A DNA stretch of 64,000 bases from Dermanyssus gallinae (GCA_003439945.1 QVRM01002014.1:469501-533500), one strand, 5' to 3'; positions 1-13,180 are shown, counted from the first letter of the stretch. Program-made: numbers and translations. Notes: generated from the letters alone by a model not told the origin.

Positions 1-49
1 CAGAGTATTAAAACATGTGTTTTTATTTACTTGAACTTTCAGAATTTGT

Positions 50-890
50 GGGTTTTGTAAATTATGAGTTCATTGGTACTTATTCTGTTGTCAGCTGTTC
101 TCAGCAAGCAATTCGAGAGAGGCAGTGCAGTGATGTTTTCATAAGGGCCAGGCAAACAAACACAGGGTATTTCGTACATGCTTGAGACCAGAGTTGACAG
201 ACGCACTCTGTGTGCTTCTCGTAGAAGTTTGCATTCAAACATACCAGGTGATGATAGGTATGAACTATGCATCTGGTATAGACGTAGCGATTGTCCCATG
301 CAAGTCCAGACCAAAGGTGAGAGACACTAAAAATATTCAGGTCTCCAACCTCTCGTCGAACTTGTTCGGTTTTATTTTACCTTTTCAAGATAAAGCGTTC
401 GAATAGTACTATACGGGGCGTTTTCACCCCCAATCGAATTCTCTTAACAACTGGTGCACAGCCTGACATGAGGTACGCAAAACGCCCCTAATTGCAAGCC
501 TTATTCTAATTGGCAAGCAAAGTACTCGCTTTGTGCACATTATAAAACACTTTTCAAGCAAACCAAAGCTTACCTGAGTGAGGTGTCCCCATACTTTGTC
601 AATACCGTACACCAGCCTTGGAAAACATTTGAAGTGGAGTACGCAGTGAGGGTCGTCCCTGTATCGTGGAACCGAAGACCTAGATACCGGAAGGAGTTGA
701 CGAACTCCAGGGATTGGTCGCCGCAACGTATAACGTCTTTGGCAGCCAATCAACCCATTCTTCTAAAATCCACAGGCTTGATCTTCTAGACGTCTATTTC
801 CCGACTCCTTAAATCAAGGAACACCTCTGCCAGAGAAATGACGCGCTTAATGGCACCCAAATCGTGATGAGCGATTACTATCGGCTTCAG
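50..890 (-). mobile_element. LINE (RTE/jockey-like) internal fragment, copy 1
   Basis: This stretch aligns by eye with 30690-31490 in the same orientation. Shared blocks include the segment around 130-200 and 760-830 and the one around 580-620 and 1100-1140 kb-relative to 30 kb. The second copy contains a reverse transcriptase block (VFIDFVKAFD) on the minus strand, so both are read as minus-strand LINE remains. No intact frame survives here. Relative to copy 2 there is roughly 90 bp extra in the middle (about 300-400). The element probably continues beyond the left window edge. Confidence 0.5.
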
Positions 891-1679
891 TCAAAGTGTT
901 AAAGGTTTGCATAATAACTATTTTACTACTATTTTGAGCGTATTTTTCAAACATGCTAACTATTTTTATTTTACTAGATTTTTAGCAAAAATGCCCGCGC
1001 GTCATCATGCGCTTTAAGTATGTGGTCAAATAAGGTCAATCAAGCAACCCTATTAGTTCGTTTTTTACTCTATAAATGAGTGCAAATAGGTGCTCATATA
1101 CTTTACCTGACTCTGTAGTACATACTTACAAATAACGCAGAAATAATCCTAGAATAATTTATTTAAACTAGTAAAATACTTTATAAAAACTCATGTGATG
1201 GCGAACGTGCCATAAACATGCCATATACCGCAATATAAGGCCATGTAAGCCGACTAAAAGGTTCGGCAATTAGTCACAAGGCGTTGATCAGCAAAAATTG
1301 AACACACGGAACAATCTGCACAATAAAAAAAAAATAGTTAATCAGGCTTACATCAGAAAATGAAAGTCTTTGTTCCGTTTCGGACAATGAAATGCATGCT
1401 AATAGGACCATCATCAACTGTATGGTGCATCTCCTAACCAGAGCAGCCAACATACTTGAAAGCTCTGCCATCAGAATAAATAATAGCCGTTCCTCGTGCT
1501 ATATTTCATATAATTAATATTGCGAAGGAAAGCTAGTTGGCCAATGCATGAGTCTTGGCCAAGTGTCCAAGCTAAACCGACCGACCGAAAACAAGACCTT
1601 GTTTAATATTACGCTCATTGACGGGATTACGGCAAGGATGAAACAAGGCCTCAAAGGAAAAATCTGCGCGGCCGCGCCA
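891..1679. other. AT-rich intergenic DNA, nothing recognised
   Basis: No reading frame, repeat or RNA could be supported. The stretch is A/T-rich up to about 1550, after which the decayed RLE-type LINE begins. Confidence 0.4.
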
Positions 1680-3240
1680 TTTTAGAGACTTTCTTCCTAC
1701 GACTAATGCAAATATCGCCAGCCGTTTACTGTGCGATCTAGGAAGGGTGGCTGATATCATCAGAAGTATATCGGTACCTGAGGGCAACCGCTTCGTCCTT
1801 TTTGTTGGTCGCCTCATCGCAGTCAAAAAGACTACAAGAGCTTTCGTTACCAGTGCACCCAACAATTTCGTCGTCGCACAAACTCGATTTCGTAAACGCC
1901 TTCAAGCAGGTCCGTCGTGAGCACATGCTGAAGATAAAATTAGTCGATTGGCCATAGATGGCCCCCCTGGTTAACCAAGCCCATAGATCCAGATTGGAAC
2001 TCTCACTTGGCGATAGAACGACTTTTTCATGTAGCGGCGTGCAGCAGGGCAACCCCGTTGGTCCACCAATGTTTTGCTCAGCCATTAAGAGACTGGTCGA
2101 TTCTATCCAGTCTCCTTTGAACCTCAGGTACCTAGACGATAGTACCATCGGGGGAGAAGCATTAGTGGGGCAGGCAGACATCAAGATAGTTGTTGACTTC
2201 AGCCTGCAGAGTAAGCTTGAGCTCAACTTCCAGAGTTGCGAACTTATTTACGAGGGCCAATTTAACCTATCGGTTTTTGAGGCATTTCTTCCCCGGCGCA
2301 AACTCGTCGATGCAGCAGAAATGACGCTTCTGGGGTTCCCTGTGGGGTTGGCTGCCATTCTTCCAAATCGGAGACCTCGTAAGCCTACTCCCTAAGGCAA
2401 ACAAATACCTGCAGAGGTCGTACGATGATCTCATCGTTTCCAGTGAGGTACCAGCGTTTACTGTCTGATGCACTAACCACGGCAGACAAAGCCCACCTGC
2501 GTGCGGTCGTCTAGAAAGGAGCCGGCTCCCTCCTTCAACTATGCCACTTTACTTGACTACGAAAGCATTCGTCTGTGCATCGGTTTGAGGTTGCGGCAAG
2601 GCTAACCGAGGAGCACCGGTGTCCATGCGGTACACAGGTAGACCTGTCTGGGGGACCCACAGTCTTTCCTGCAGTACAAAGCCGTCACAGCAAGGTTAAT
2701 GAGATTACAGCCCTGGCCTTCATGCTAGCTCTTAACCTGTGCAACTAAGAGCCAACCGGTCTCCTGAGAAGCAATGGAAAGAGACCGGACGGTTAATAAA
2801 AGGGAAAAGGCGCTTGTTTGGGATACGAACATTACTGACACGCTCGCCCCCTCAACCTGGAGATCAGTAAATATGCCGTTGGCTCCGCGGCATGCAAGGC
2901 TCAACGTCTAACGACCAACAAATATGTCCAGCTCGCCAACGAGTTTCTTTTCGTGCCGCTAGTACTCGAAACACTCGAGGAATCCGGCTCTGAGGCATGG
3001 CCGCTTCCTCAGAAGATTAAACGAATCAAACTGGCGCCACGGAAAAAAGAACTCTTGACTAAATACTTCAGCGGTTAACTGACTAAATATCTCTGGCGGT
3101 TCAGCGCGGCAATGCGGCAGCAATAATGGGCACAACGAGGGGATGCCTCGAAGATGAACTCGACTGGTAGCGCTTCTCATAAGCCCTTGCGTAGTTAGTT
3201 AATCACATTTCCCTGTAACTCTAAAATTAAATAATAAAAT
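1680..3240 (+). mobile_element. Decayed RLE-type LINE, copy A
   Basis: This is a mutated copy of the element at 50.4-53.5 kb. Matching blocks, in order, are LDFVNAFKQVRRE just before 1930 (cf. LDFKNAFNSLRRD), GVQQGNPVGPPMFC near 2040 (cf. GVQQGDPCGPALFC), YLDDSTIGG at 2129-2155 (cf. FLDDGTIGG) and the endonuclease-side block KALVWDTNITDTLAPS near 2810-2860. Many stops and frameshifts interrupt it, so it is a dead copy. The catalytic Asp pair of the reverse transcriptase is still visible. A (TA)n array begins directly after the 3' end. Confidence 0.75.
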
Positions 3241-3242
3241 CA

Positions 3243-3272
3243 TTATATATATATATATAGATATATATATAT

Positions 3273-3331
<59 letters not shown>
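3243..3331. repeat. (TA)n microsatellite, 89 bp
   Basis: Alternating TA with two TAG interruptions near the left end, adjoining the 3' end of RLE-LINE copy A. Confidence 0.95.
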
Positions 3332-3332
<1 letters not shown>

Positions 3333-3650
3333 GCCTATCAGGGCGTTAACCATTTTGACTTCCGATGATTTTCCGACTTCGGTGTTCATTTGACAGGTGA
3401 CAGTCATCTATCTGCCCATTTACCTATAGGGTGACACTGTCTGAATGCCGCAATGGCTTGGTCATCGTTTGAAAACAGCCGCGTCCGGCAGAGCTTGTTG
3501 ACATAACGAGATTCATATGCATGTTATTGTTGTCGCGAGCTCAGTCTATATACTTATATAGATCATCATCATCGTTAGTAGGCGATCCGATATTCCGATG
3601 ACGCCTGTCAGCATCTTTCTGAGGATGGCGTCGTTATTGTAGGTGTTCCA

Positions 3651-3721
3651 GTTGTTGTTGTTGTTGTTGTTGTTGTTGTCGTTGTTGCTGTTGTTGTTGC
3701 TGCTTTTCTTGCTGTTGTTGA
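3651..3721. repeat. (GTT)n microsatellite with GCT/GTC interruptions
   Basis: Trinucleotide array of mostly GTT units. It produces a poly-Thr frame on the minus strand that should not be taken for a gene. Confidence 0.9.
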
Positions 3722-4492
3722 GAGAACGAGGAGACGAAGATGCCGCTGAAATCGTGCTATGCTCCTGTAGTTACGAAATCCGGTAGGCGTCCTACATGAG
3801 TAGAACGAAATGATGAGATTCATCGGGGTCGCTAACTATCATTCTAGTTAGCGGCTAACACTATCGGCTAACGTAATAAAGTGCAGAGGTGTGGCGGAAG
3901 CAGAACTACAACTACTACTGACGAGTAGGAGTAGTAATAGTAGTACCAAGTCGGTACTACTACTACTCCTACTACATATACCATCGGTATCACTCATAGC
4001 AGTTTGGAGCATCGACTAATGAAAGACGAATAAGAAGAAGAAAATGACAAAAGACAATGGAAGACGAACAAGAAAAAGAAGCCGTAGTTGTTGTAGAAGA
4101 AGACCAACTTGAGGTGTAGCGGCGAATGATCGGGGGTAGCGCATCGTATCCGGTCAACGACGACACGAGCTGCTTCCGAACACGCCAACACAAAGAGTCT
4201 CGCTGTGGGCCTCGTACTGGAGAAAGAGAAACACATACTCACCTACAGACCCCTACATAAACACACACAAACACAAATACATACAGACACACCCGTAGTG
4301 GGACTCACCCACTGGCAGAGAAATTTGGCAGTCCAGGCATGTGCGGCGGCCTGCACGTTCCAAACGGAGAGTAGATGATTATTACTATTATTATTAATGG
4401 TATCGTCGTATTCCTAGCGGCTTCCTGATCGCCAGGTTGTGGCAGTTGGCACGCTTTCCACTGAAAGCCGACACCTTTTTCTCCTTCTCTTC

Positions 4493-4535
<43 letters not shown>

Positions 4536-4585
4536 AAGAGAAAGAGAGAGATAGAGAGAGATAGATAGAGAAAAAGAGATCGATG

Positions 4586-4616
<31 letters not shown>

Positions 4617-4620
4617 CTCT
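4493..4620. repeat. Compound (TA)n-(GA)n-(TA)n microsatellite
   Basis: A TA array (4493-4516), an AG/GATA-rich block (4517-4577) and a second TA array (about 4586-4611) follow one another. Confidence 0.9.
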
Positions 4621-5202
4621 CTCGTTCGCCTTCTTCCCATCAGCATGTATTACTACGGTACTGACGGCCAATCTGTCGGACAAGCGGATCTGTACGAGGC
4701 GCACACCGTACGGCCACCATGAAGCCAGCTATAGCTAAGGGTCCTCCTTATCAACGTCATGCAGTAATCCTTGAGCTCTGAAAGACTTATACTAATTGAT
4801 CCCTGGATATATATATATATATATATACAACATCGAAAAAGATCTAAGAGTATGAATGCAGCGTAGATGCTGTAGTAGCATGATTTGCAGTTCTCTATCA
4901 ACAAACCGTGCACGAGTTCAGACCCGAGTCCGTCTTTCGTGCAGTATCAATAATAGTAATAATGATTATCCTCTGGAAGACAAGGGATAAGCGGTGTAAG
5001 CGTTCAGGTTAAGCTGTATAATAATAAAAATAATATTAATGCTCAGAGATGGGTGTTACCACCAATGGACGCTGCCTGATCGGCCGCAATTTAGGGCAAT
5101 AGGGTGAAGGGCAAAAGAGTTGTGATGGTCACACGCTGTAGTTGTCCACCGACATAGTGAGTTAAGCAAGTTCCGAGCCGAAGGAGCGAGTATACAGGCC
5201 AT

Positions 5203-5203
<1 letters not shown>

Positions 5204-5282
<79 letters not shown>

Positions 5283-5313
5283 CGTCGTCGTTGTAATTGT
5301 TGTTGTTGTTATG
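5204..5313. repeat. (TTG)n microsatellite, about 26 pure units plus degenerate flank
   Basis: A pure TTG array covers about 5204-5281, followed by GTC and GTT units. It is the longest trinucleotide array in the window. On the minus strand it reads as long poly-Asn or poly-Thr. Confidence 0.95.
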
Positions 5314-5750
5314 GTTTTTGCTCTTGTTGTTGTTAAAACTAGACATGTGTAAAAATTGAACAATACAGAACAATAATGAAATTTAAGAAAAAACAAATTT
5401 TGGAGTACCTATTGTGGTTCGGCTTTGCTAATACGACTTCCACTACAGCTTCTGTATCGACTCAGCTTCTGCATCGAGACCAGCTGGTATATTGAATCGA
5501 AATCACATACCCAGTTAGCAATCTCTGCATTGCCTCTCTCATAAGCACGCATGTTCGTTTATATAGGTATGTACACGTGTCGGCGTGTAATCATGATGAT
5601 CTCTCTGGCTGCCTGTCTGTCTATACGTCCCAGACGACGTCTAACGGTCGGTCATTGATTCCAACGGAAGGAAGTAGCGTCAAGGCACGCCGGACTCTTC
5701 GCCCTATAACAGAAGGCCGAGTCTTGATGATGATACTTGGAATCATCTAA

Positions 5751-5753
<3 letters not shown>

Positions 5754-5807
<54 letters not shown>
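5754..5807. repeat. (TC)n-(TA)n compound microsatellite
   Basis: About 30 bp of TC units run straight into about 24 bp of TA units. Confidence 0.95.
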
Positions 5808-6539
5808 GAGCGAGAGAGAAAACGGTTGAAACAAGGTCTAGACGTGTTCTCTGCCAAAGCGGACTTCCTAGCGTGCGATTGGCTGACAGCCTGCCTGGAC
5901 CATGATCGGGTGCACAGCGCGAGTTCGGACGCATAGTGATGATGATCATGATGTAAGCTATCTCGGGTTGCCGCTAGTTCCGTTTTCTTGGACTGGATTC
6001 GGCAGGATTCGATAGGTTTCGATTTGTTGTGGAAGTCGTCAATCAAGAGTTTCGTCCTGGGCGCACAATGAAAGTGCTAACGCTTGGTACAATTAAGTCA
6101 CCCGCCAGCATTGCGCGATATAAATTATATATAAATATGTATATTTAGTTCTTTATCAATTAACCAGGATGAAGTCTTCTTAAGTAGTATGAGGTTTTTA
6201 ACAATTCTGAATTTGAAGGGAATCGAATACTAATAAACAATATGGAGTTTTGTCTTCTCAAACAAAACCTTGTTATTCTAAAAAACTCAGTATCCTTAAA
6301 CAATACAAAGTTTTTGCTACAATTTACCATAGACTCGCCCCCATCATGTTGTATGCCACTCATCTTCAAAGCACGGATGTTTGCATACAAACAAAAATGC
6401 CTTATTATGGCCGATTGCCTGCTTCTCAGTCATTCGCCGATTGGCGTCCCAAATCGGCTCATATGATATTAGGGATGCTATTTCAGCAGCTCTTGGCCAA
6501 CGGAGGTAGCAGTCCAATGTGTCCGTAAATTTTTGCAAT

Positions 6540-7455
6540 TGCGCAAAGTGCCTACGGTGACGGTCAAATTGGCCTTTTTGCTTCGAGGCGTCAAGTCGTG
6601 GGCACCCTTACTGTTTCACCAGACGAATGTGGCCTATGGTCAGTCATTACACCTCACACATCACAGCATGCCCCATAACGTTACGTTATCGCAAACAAGC
6701 TTTCAAAATTGTTGTTGATAATGCCAGGCTTCGAAGTTGCTGAGAAAGAAGGCCCACCATTAGTAGTCAAGGGGCTTAGTTACATGCCCTACCCTGTCCG
6801 CAAATTGGGGGTCTTTGGAGCACAGGACTGCGACTTGGTGTTGACCTAATCGTGTTTCATTGATGTTGTAGTGGTTACTTTGTGAACGCATGTTGGTCCA
6901 TCATGGCTTGTCGACTAGCACGCCGCTCGGCTTTAAATTACAATTTTAGTCAAACACTGAGATCTGCTGGTCTTCCGAAAACTGGTCTGAAAAAGAAAAA
7001 AAGCTGAAAACTGGTCTTTCGTGTGTACTGGAACCTCCGGGTCTAACCAGGGACGATAAAAAGACCTGACGGTCTCCTTCTGACCCCCCTTCCTTAAGCG
7101 TGGCTGCATGCTTGTTTGGGACGCAACTGTAACCGGCTCATTAGCCTCTTCGATGGACGGTGCAGGTGCAGACCAAGCAAGTTATGCTTCTAAGTTAGCA
7201 GAGGCTAGCAAATGCAGAAAATACTCTGGCGTTGGTTTTCTATACCAATTTTATCCGTTGTCTTTGGAACAATGGGAGGACCAGACACTCTTACACTCAA
7301 GCCAATTCAGCGCGTAGGTAGAGGCCTTAATTTTTCGACGGTAGACTGGTGAACATCGGAATACTTGCGTCAGAGGCTGTCGCTTGATATTCAACGAGGA
7401 AACCTTCTGTTCGGCATATTGTAACTGGGCTAATCTTGGGTTGGAGAACCCCTGA
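6540..7455 (+). mobile_element. Decayed RLE-type LINE, copy B (3' part)
   Basis: The clearest block, at about 7108-7290, reads LVWDATVTGSLASSMDG followed by ASKLAEASKCRKYSGV. It corresponds to ALVWDATVWDTLAPSYRD and ANLAEQRKSLKYRELE near the C-terminus of the 50-53 kb element. Upstream, about 6925-7000, a block SALNYNFSQTLRSAGLPK matches AALNEVISKALQSANVP. The end near 7390-7455 matches the C-terminal QRGN...LG residues. Stops and frame changes show it is dead. It has the same orientation as the other three copies. Confidence 0.7.
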
Positions 7456-7696
7456 CCACACGTTCACGCGGAGGTAGTTGTTCTTTCTAAGGAACTAACA
7501 AAACAAAGTTATATAAAGAAATTATTTGTCGCACTAGACATATTAAAGAATACGCATAATTGGCGATAAGGATGATAGGTTGGCATACAATATGTGTAAA
7601 TCCACATGTCATTTTATAAATAGTCTGACTGCGTATTACTATTCTTTCACCTGATGTCTACTGATCATTACTATACTGTACAATATTGTATTTAGC

Positions 7697-7745
<49 letters not shown>

Positions 7746-8924
7746 CGTCGAGCCGACAAGAGTTACGTTTTTCAAACCCGCGATTGAAACATTTCAGCCT
7801 TAACACCTATGCCAATCCTCTTGCAGAGATCACGCCAGCTACTATTCTAAAGTTCCTTACAATGGAGTTCTAGGCGTGTAATGAGTTTACTTATACTTAA
7901 TGCTCGCTAATGAAAGATGACTTTTCTGTTATGTGCAAGTAACTGAAATAATTGGGTACGCACACGTAGACATCATTGCAGGAAACTCTCCTGCAAATGT
8001 GTGCCAACGAGGTCGGGCGTCAGCCAATTGTCTTTCCGCCCCTTTCTTCGACTGCGGACGGGTCTTCCTAAGGGGTTACGGGAAGGCCCATGATGTTTGC
8101 TTTTGCCATAGGTATGGTCCTGAATGTGTCCACTGCCGTCTTCCAGTGGGTAAGGGATTCGAGCATATTTCGGCAGATGTCGCCTAGCTTGATGTCTAGG
8201 TGGCTGGAGTTGCTTCTATCAGAATTTCATTGGCGCACGTTGTTCCGCATATGCTGGGCATATTCAGTTCTTCCTAGCTTTTGTTGTGCTCCCTCTATTG
8301 CAGAACTAGCAAAACGCTAGACTGTTGGTGTCTAGAAATATTTTGATGTAACATAAACACATTTACCCAGTTTGGGTGTTTATGAAACAATAATATATTT
8401 AGTTCTTCCGCTTGCAGATGCCAGGAATATGTCTCTGTTAGTCCTAGAGACCGTTCCTGCTAGTAAGCTGCTGGCAAAGCAGATCATTTAGATATCGTAC
8501 CTTTAAACAATGAAATAAGCCTATCGCAAGGTCGAAGGTATGTGTTAACCTTTCCGTGACATTTTCTTTGTGTACCACAGCATGAGGCTAAATAGCGCCT
8601 CCGTTGCCAATATTTCAACCGACACATACATCATTAAAACAAAATAGTATATTTTTTTGCTAATCAGAGACCATCTATTAAAACATGTATTTAACTCTAC
8701 TTGGTATTTTGTTCAATTGCTACGGCCGCACCCTAAACTATACAGCATCCACTTACACTGGGCCAGAACAACATGAGTCTGTCTTTCGGGGTGGAGTAGG
8801 TGTGCCAGCTCCTACGGTCACTTCCGAAGAATGTCTAACGTTTAGCATGTTGCCAGGCTTTATTTTCTGTTTAAGGGTAGGCACGACAGTGAAAAACAAA
8901 ATCCAAACCTCTATCGTGGAGTGA
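7456..8924. other. Intergenic DNA with one (TA)n array
   Basis: A (TA)n array lies at about 7700-7741. Short open frames around 7933-8320 and 8685-8924 resemble nothing I recognise; the second directly precedes a reverse transcriptase fragment and may belong to the same decayed element. Confidence 0.4.
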
Positions 8925-9420
8925 TGTCAGAATGCACACTAAAGAAGATTTTCTGCAAGTTGATTATTCAGTGGATTGAGCAAGTGACTGAACAGGTCCT
9001 CCCACCGAATCAAATCAGCTTTAGGAGAAGTCGACGAACTCGTAATGCAATCCACGTGCTTATTTCAGAATCGAGCAAGACGTGGCGCAAAGGCCATCTG
9101 TTTGAAGTCTTTATTGACTATTTCAAGGCCATTAATAAAGCCCTTTGTCATCTGCTGGATAAATAATTCGAATGGACAGGTGTGGATGGCTCTCTCCTGA
9201 GTATAATAGCAAGTTCCTTTGATGAGGACACCTTCTTGGTAAAAGGTAAATGTGGTGTGTTGGAAATCAGATAAAATGTGGAAAGTCCGCAAGGAAAACT
9301 TGTAAGCTGCGTCTCGCTTACCCTTCTTCTCGCTGACCTTGATTGGTCACGTCTGGCAAGAGTGCCAAAAAGCCGAAATGGTGATGTACGCAGATGATAT
9401 CGTGCTCGCTCATTGCGACC
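8925..9420 (+). mobile_element. LINE reverse transcriptase fragment with YADD box
   Basis: The first part reads like RT fingers/palm: LPPNQISFRRSRRTRNAIH followed by FEVFIDYFKAINK, the usual Q-x-GFR and F-x-D-x-KAFD blocks with the second Asp lost. After a frame change the catalytic box MYADDIVLAH is intact at 9387-9398. Several stops separate the two parts. Probably jockey/RTE-like, but the clade is uncertain. Confidence 0.65.
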
Positions 9421-12039
9421 TAAGTGCCATCAAGCGTACCTTGCGTATACATTGCTACAACCAGCCGCTGAAATTTGTTAACTCTTTCACGTGACCTTGC
9501 CGTTACACGGGAACGACGTTTACAACGCATATAAACGAAACAGTACAGGTGGCACTTGACTCTCATTACGGGGACAGGAGGCAATGACCGAAGACTGTCC
9601 GTTTTCTCAGCAGTGAGGCTCATCATGCTTAGATTATATCGGGGTTGATGTATTGTTTTGGCAGGGTATGGAACCACCGCAAGCGGAAATTTAACCAGCT
9701 TTAGAGGTGTTTTGAGACGTATACACCAGGTTTACAGTGCATGGTTATCACTAACTGGTATGTTTAAACGCCGTCTTTTATGAAAAGCTGGAATAGTGCA
9801 CCTGCAGGTTGTGCCTGGAGAGTTGTGTCAAGTACCATGAAATGGAATGTGCAGCTTTAAAGCATAAAGCGTTGCACTAATTCTCTGGCCGAACGGGTGC
9901 AGAAGCATTATAAAGACATCATTATGCATGAAGTGTTAATAATACTCTAGTGAAATAAACAGAGCTTAGTTCTAGTTCTAGTACAACGTAAATAAAATAC
10001 TCCAAAGAACGTCAACTAATAAAAGTAATTGAAGAATTAGACAAAATATTCGATTGGCGTAACCCCCGTGGATCAAAATGTTGGCCCTTTTTGTGAACTT
10101 TCGGATAATCCCATTGAATTGAAAGATAATGGTCAGAGACAATGGTCGCCTTCAAATAAATTGGAATCGTCCCTAAGCAAACATTATCCGCTGTTACTTA
10201 GCTACTCTGAAGAGCTCATCGCATGCATTCTTTGTACCTGTCATTAAAGGATGTCTAGTCATCGTCTCAGTCGTTTAATTGGACGTGTCAGTAGCATATT
10301 GACACTGGCTTGAATAATTGGAGGAGGCAAGCAGCGCAGTCGGTCATATTTACCGTCACTAAAACAACGGGATCAACGGCAGTTAACCGGCTAGTTTCTG
10401 TGTTACAAGATTACCCAGCGCAGAGATTATTGCCACCAGATGCTCCGAAAAAAATATTTAAAATTGGTTTAGGCTAAAAACTGAGTAGTGGGATATCTAT
10501 CGTAAAGGCAGCAAGCCTAGCACTTGCGGTATGTTCGCCCCATGCGGAGTATCTCATTTTGCCGCATGTAATCTGTCTCTCTGTCACCTCCAACAGTAAC
10601 TATAGTAATCTCGTGATACCGGATCACTACTATAGCGGTGCTATGGTTTATTGGGCTGAGCTGCAACTAGAATATGCATTTTTAATTCATGAATGGGGGG
10701 GGGGCTCGCCTCTTAACCTGATGGAAACGCAGGCTCCTTGAGTCACCCTGCTGCCTTGGGCTAATAAGCACAATGAGGATTTGTTCTTCAAATAGACAAT
10801 TGTCTCTTAGGAGCCACTAGGATACCAAGGGTGGGAGAGCTAACCAGTGCCCCTTCACCGAGCTTAATTTGGTTACGCGATTTCGCCATTTCTAAGTGGT
10901 TCCACGTATAAGCACGACCCGAAAGAGAGCCATAGTTGGATGCATAACAAAGTAGTACTAGCAGCGACGATAAAAGCGTATATAGTATATATTCTAGGAC
11001 AATCTAATTATTAATATCCGCAAGTTTAGCAGTAAATTAACACTGCCAAATAAGTTTTGTGCGGTTTGCAAAAAAGCTTAAAATAACTCTTAGTTGTTAA
11101 TAACTCGGGTTGTTACGACAGTTTGGTGATCGCAACAGGTTGCAGCGTACAACACCCGCTTCTTTCTTTGCTAGATTCAACGAGGCAAATGTTTGGCAAC
11201 GAGACAGATTGTTGGTGATGACATACGAAAAGAAACTCAATGGTGTCTTCCGTTATCAAACTTTCTTACGCTTTTTCGGCTGCTGCGCTCAAGCACCGCT
11301 AACGAAGACAGATAAAGAATTTGCAACAACAATTAATGCGATACCATACGAGTACATTTGTGTATTACGTATATATGTTCGCCCACTCCGCGCCAGCATA
11401 TTCCCACTCTCTTCGACCGTCAAAGTATGAATGTTCTAGAAGCCCTATTCCCAGTAAACGTGTTTACTTTTATTATATAACAATTTAGCACGAAACAATG
11501 TAGTATAATATACATAAATAAACTAGTCGGACGAAGAGCAGCGACGCGAATCTGCATGACTGCTGATGGTATCTTGGGCACATGAGTCCACAGTAAGCAC
11601 ATATACACTTGGAATTGGGCTCGTGGAACCCATTCCGCAGGCACAGTTTATGGTGGACGCCGTGCACCAATAGGCGGACAACGATACGCCGATTTTCTTG
11701 AGAATTTTCTTGCATACAGCTTAAATCTAGCACCGCACGCGTCGTGTAGAAATCCTGGGAGATTTGTCTCACTTTCTAGTCGTATGACTCGCGATACTGT
11801 CGAACAGCCGGTGCCCGCGAAAGCTTGAATCGATTGATGAGCTTCTCCACAAATGGCGTCGGTTGGGTGATACAATGCTTAAGGGGATTCTGGGCCGTTT
11901 TAGGTAGCCCAAATTTTTTTTTTGTGAATAATTTCCGTAAGGCTATTGCCCGTGTACGGTTATTCATGCCATGGCTAATTTTTATCCACTCCGGCATTTA
12001 CCTTGTCTAAATTGGAAACCATGCAAACCAATTTAAGAG
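9421..12039. other. Intergenic DNA, no gene recognised
   Basis: Mixed A/T-rich sequence. A run of ten G lies at 10695-10704 and a short hairpin with CTATAGTA/TACTATAG arms at about 10600-10635. The frames at 11110-11430 and 11420-11997 carry no motif I recognise. Confidence 0.4.
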
Positions 12040-12113
12040 TGGCCGGTCTGGGTCTAGAACCCAGTCCTCCCGAATGCAAGGCAAAGGCTTTGCCATTAAG
12101 CCATCTTGCTCGG
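12040..12113 (-). repeat. tRNA-Ala(TGC)-like sequence, probable SINE head
   Basis: Read on the minus strand it has a tRNA layout: an A-box-like TGGCTTAATGG, the anticodon-loop-like CCTTGCAT (TGC) and a B-box/T-arm GGTTCTAGACC inside CTGGG...CCCAG. The B box has one mismatch to the GGTTCRANNCC consensus, and neither the acceptor nor the anticodon stem pairs well. A functional tRNA is therefore unlikely. A tRNA-derived SINE or tRNA pseudogene fits better. The minus-strand downstream body (about 11980-12039) contains a small AAATTGG/CCAATTT hairpin. Confidence 0.6.
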
Positions 12114-12479
12114 TTATAACTATACGAAGACGTGGCCTGCAAAAAAGGTGCGACTAGGAGTGAATATTTTGCCAACGGTACCAAATTTAGAAACTAATTC
12201 TCTCAGGGATCCGTTCAAGAGAAAATGTGTTCGATCATCGCAATCGGCCCTCTGAGCAGAACTTAATCTTTCGTCTTACTAACGTTGACGGTAAAACCGC
12301 TCCGTGTGCTGTACGTCACGGCATTTCACGTGATTGTAGTACGTCGCATTTCTTTGGGTCGATTTATACACGGCTACAGATCACAAAGTCATCCACGGTA
12401 AGAGGTCTCGGATGAAAATGGGTAGGTCACCTAAGTCGACTCGAAAGCGCAACGTCCTCATGTTACCTTTCTGCGTGTG

Positions 12480-13180
12480 GTCCATGGTCTGTTGAAAGGG
12501 GTGGTGCTCGCCTACTCCATTATCGACGGGAGCAGGCGAAGGCTGCTCTCGTAGCAGCGGCCAGCTTTTCGATCATAATATGCGGCGCTGTGTCAAAGGC
12601 CGACTTATAGTCAACGGTCACAGTATAGAGCGACAGATTCGTAACGCCGATTGCGGTTTTTCGCTTCTTGAAGCAATTCGGAACATACCGCCATTGTCGA
12701 ATGGCCGGACTAGACGGAAGCCATTCTGCTGGTGCGGCAAAACACCCTGCTTTTCAAGGAGTAATGAGATACGACCTGCTAAAAGACTCGCAAATCTTGC
12801 AAAGGAAGCTCTTTTTGTGTCATCTCTGACCGGGATGATGTGTCCGTCGGATAGCCTTTGCTCTTGCGGATCACCTTTAGTATGCACTTCAGCCATCCGT
12901 TAGAAGGAGCGCCTGTATGTGCATAAGCAGTCATTGAATAAGGAGGTCCATAGCGCTGCCATAAGTACGGCTGATTTGAAATGATGATTGCGTATTAGAT
13001 CAGGACCAAATGCTTTCGGAAGATTTGATGAAAAATCGGATTTCTCCATCTGCAACTTTCCTATACGCCGAACCTGGCTCTGTTGAACTTTTCCTGTTTT
13101 CACAAGTAAAACAATTCTGAAGGGACAACGTTTCAAGACTATAGAGAAGACGAAGAGAAATCCGCAGGGGCAACTCAATC
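12480..13180 (-). mobile_element. LINE reverse transcriptase fragment, minus strand
   Basis: From high to low coordinate the minus strand reads LPKAFGPDLIRNHHFKSAV followed by SLFNDCLCTYRRSF, the RT block upstream of the fingers (GPDxIxNExLK). Then come GHIIPVRDD, LLEKQGVLPHQQNGFR and VDYKSAFDTAPH, the last being the F-x-D-x-KAFD equivalent. The order and spacing are those of jockey/CR1/RTE-type reverse transcriptases. It is interrupted by stops and lacks the YADD region. Confidence 0.65.

Larger units (their letters stand above)
3332..6539. other. Microsatellite-rich non-coding stretch
   Basis: No gene is supported. Frames that stay open here encode runs of Asn, Thr, Tyr-Ile or Arg-Glu and are by-products of simple repeats. 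The main arrays are listed separately. The remaining sequence shows no protein similarity I recognise. Confidence 0.6.

Noticed and set aside
5204..5313. CRISPR-like repeat array
   Set aside because: Simple trinucleotide microsatellite without spacers, in a eukaryotic context.
5056..5396. Minus-strand poly-Asn/poly-Thr frames
   Set aside because: Direct product of the (TTG)n array; no start context, no conserved flanks.
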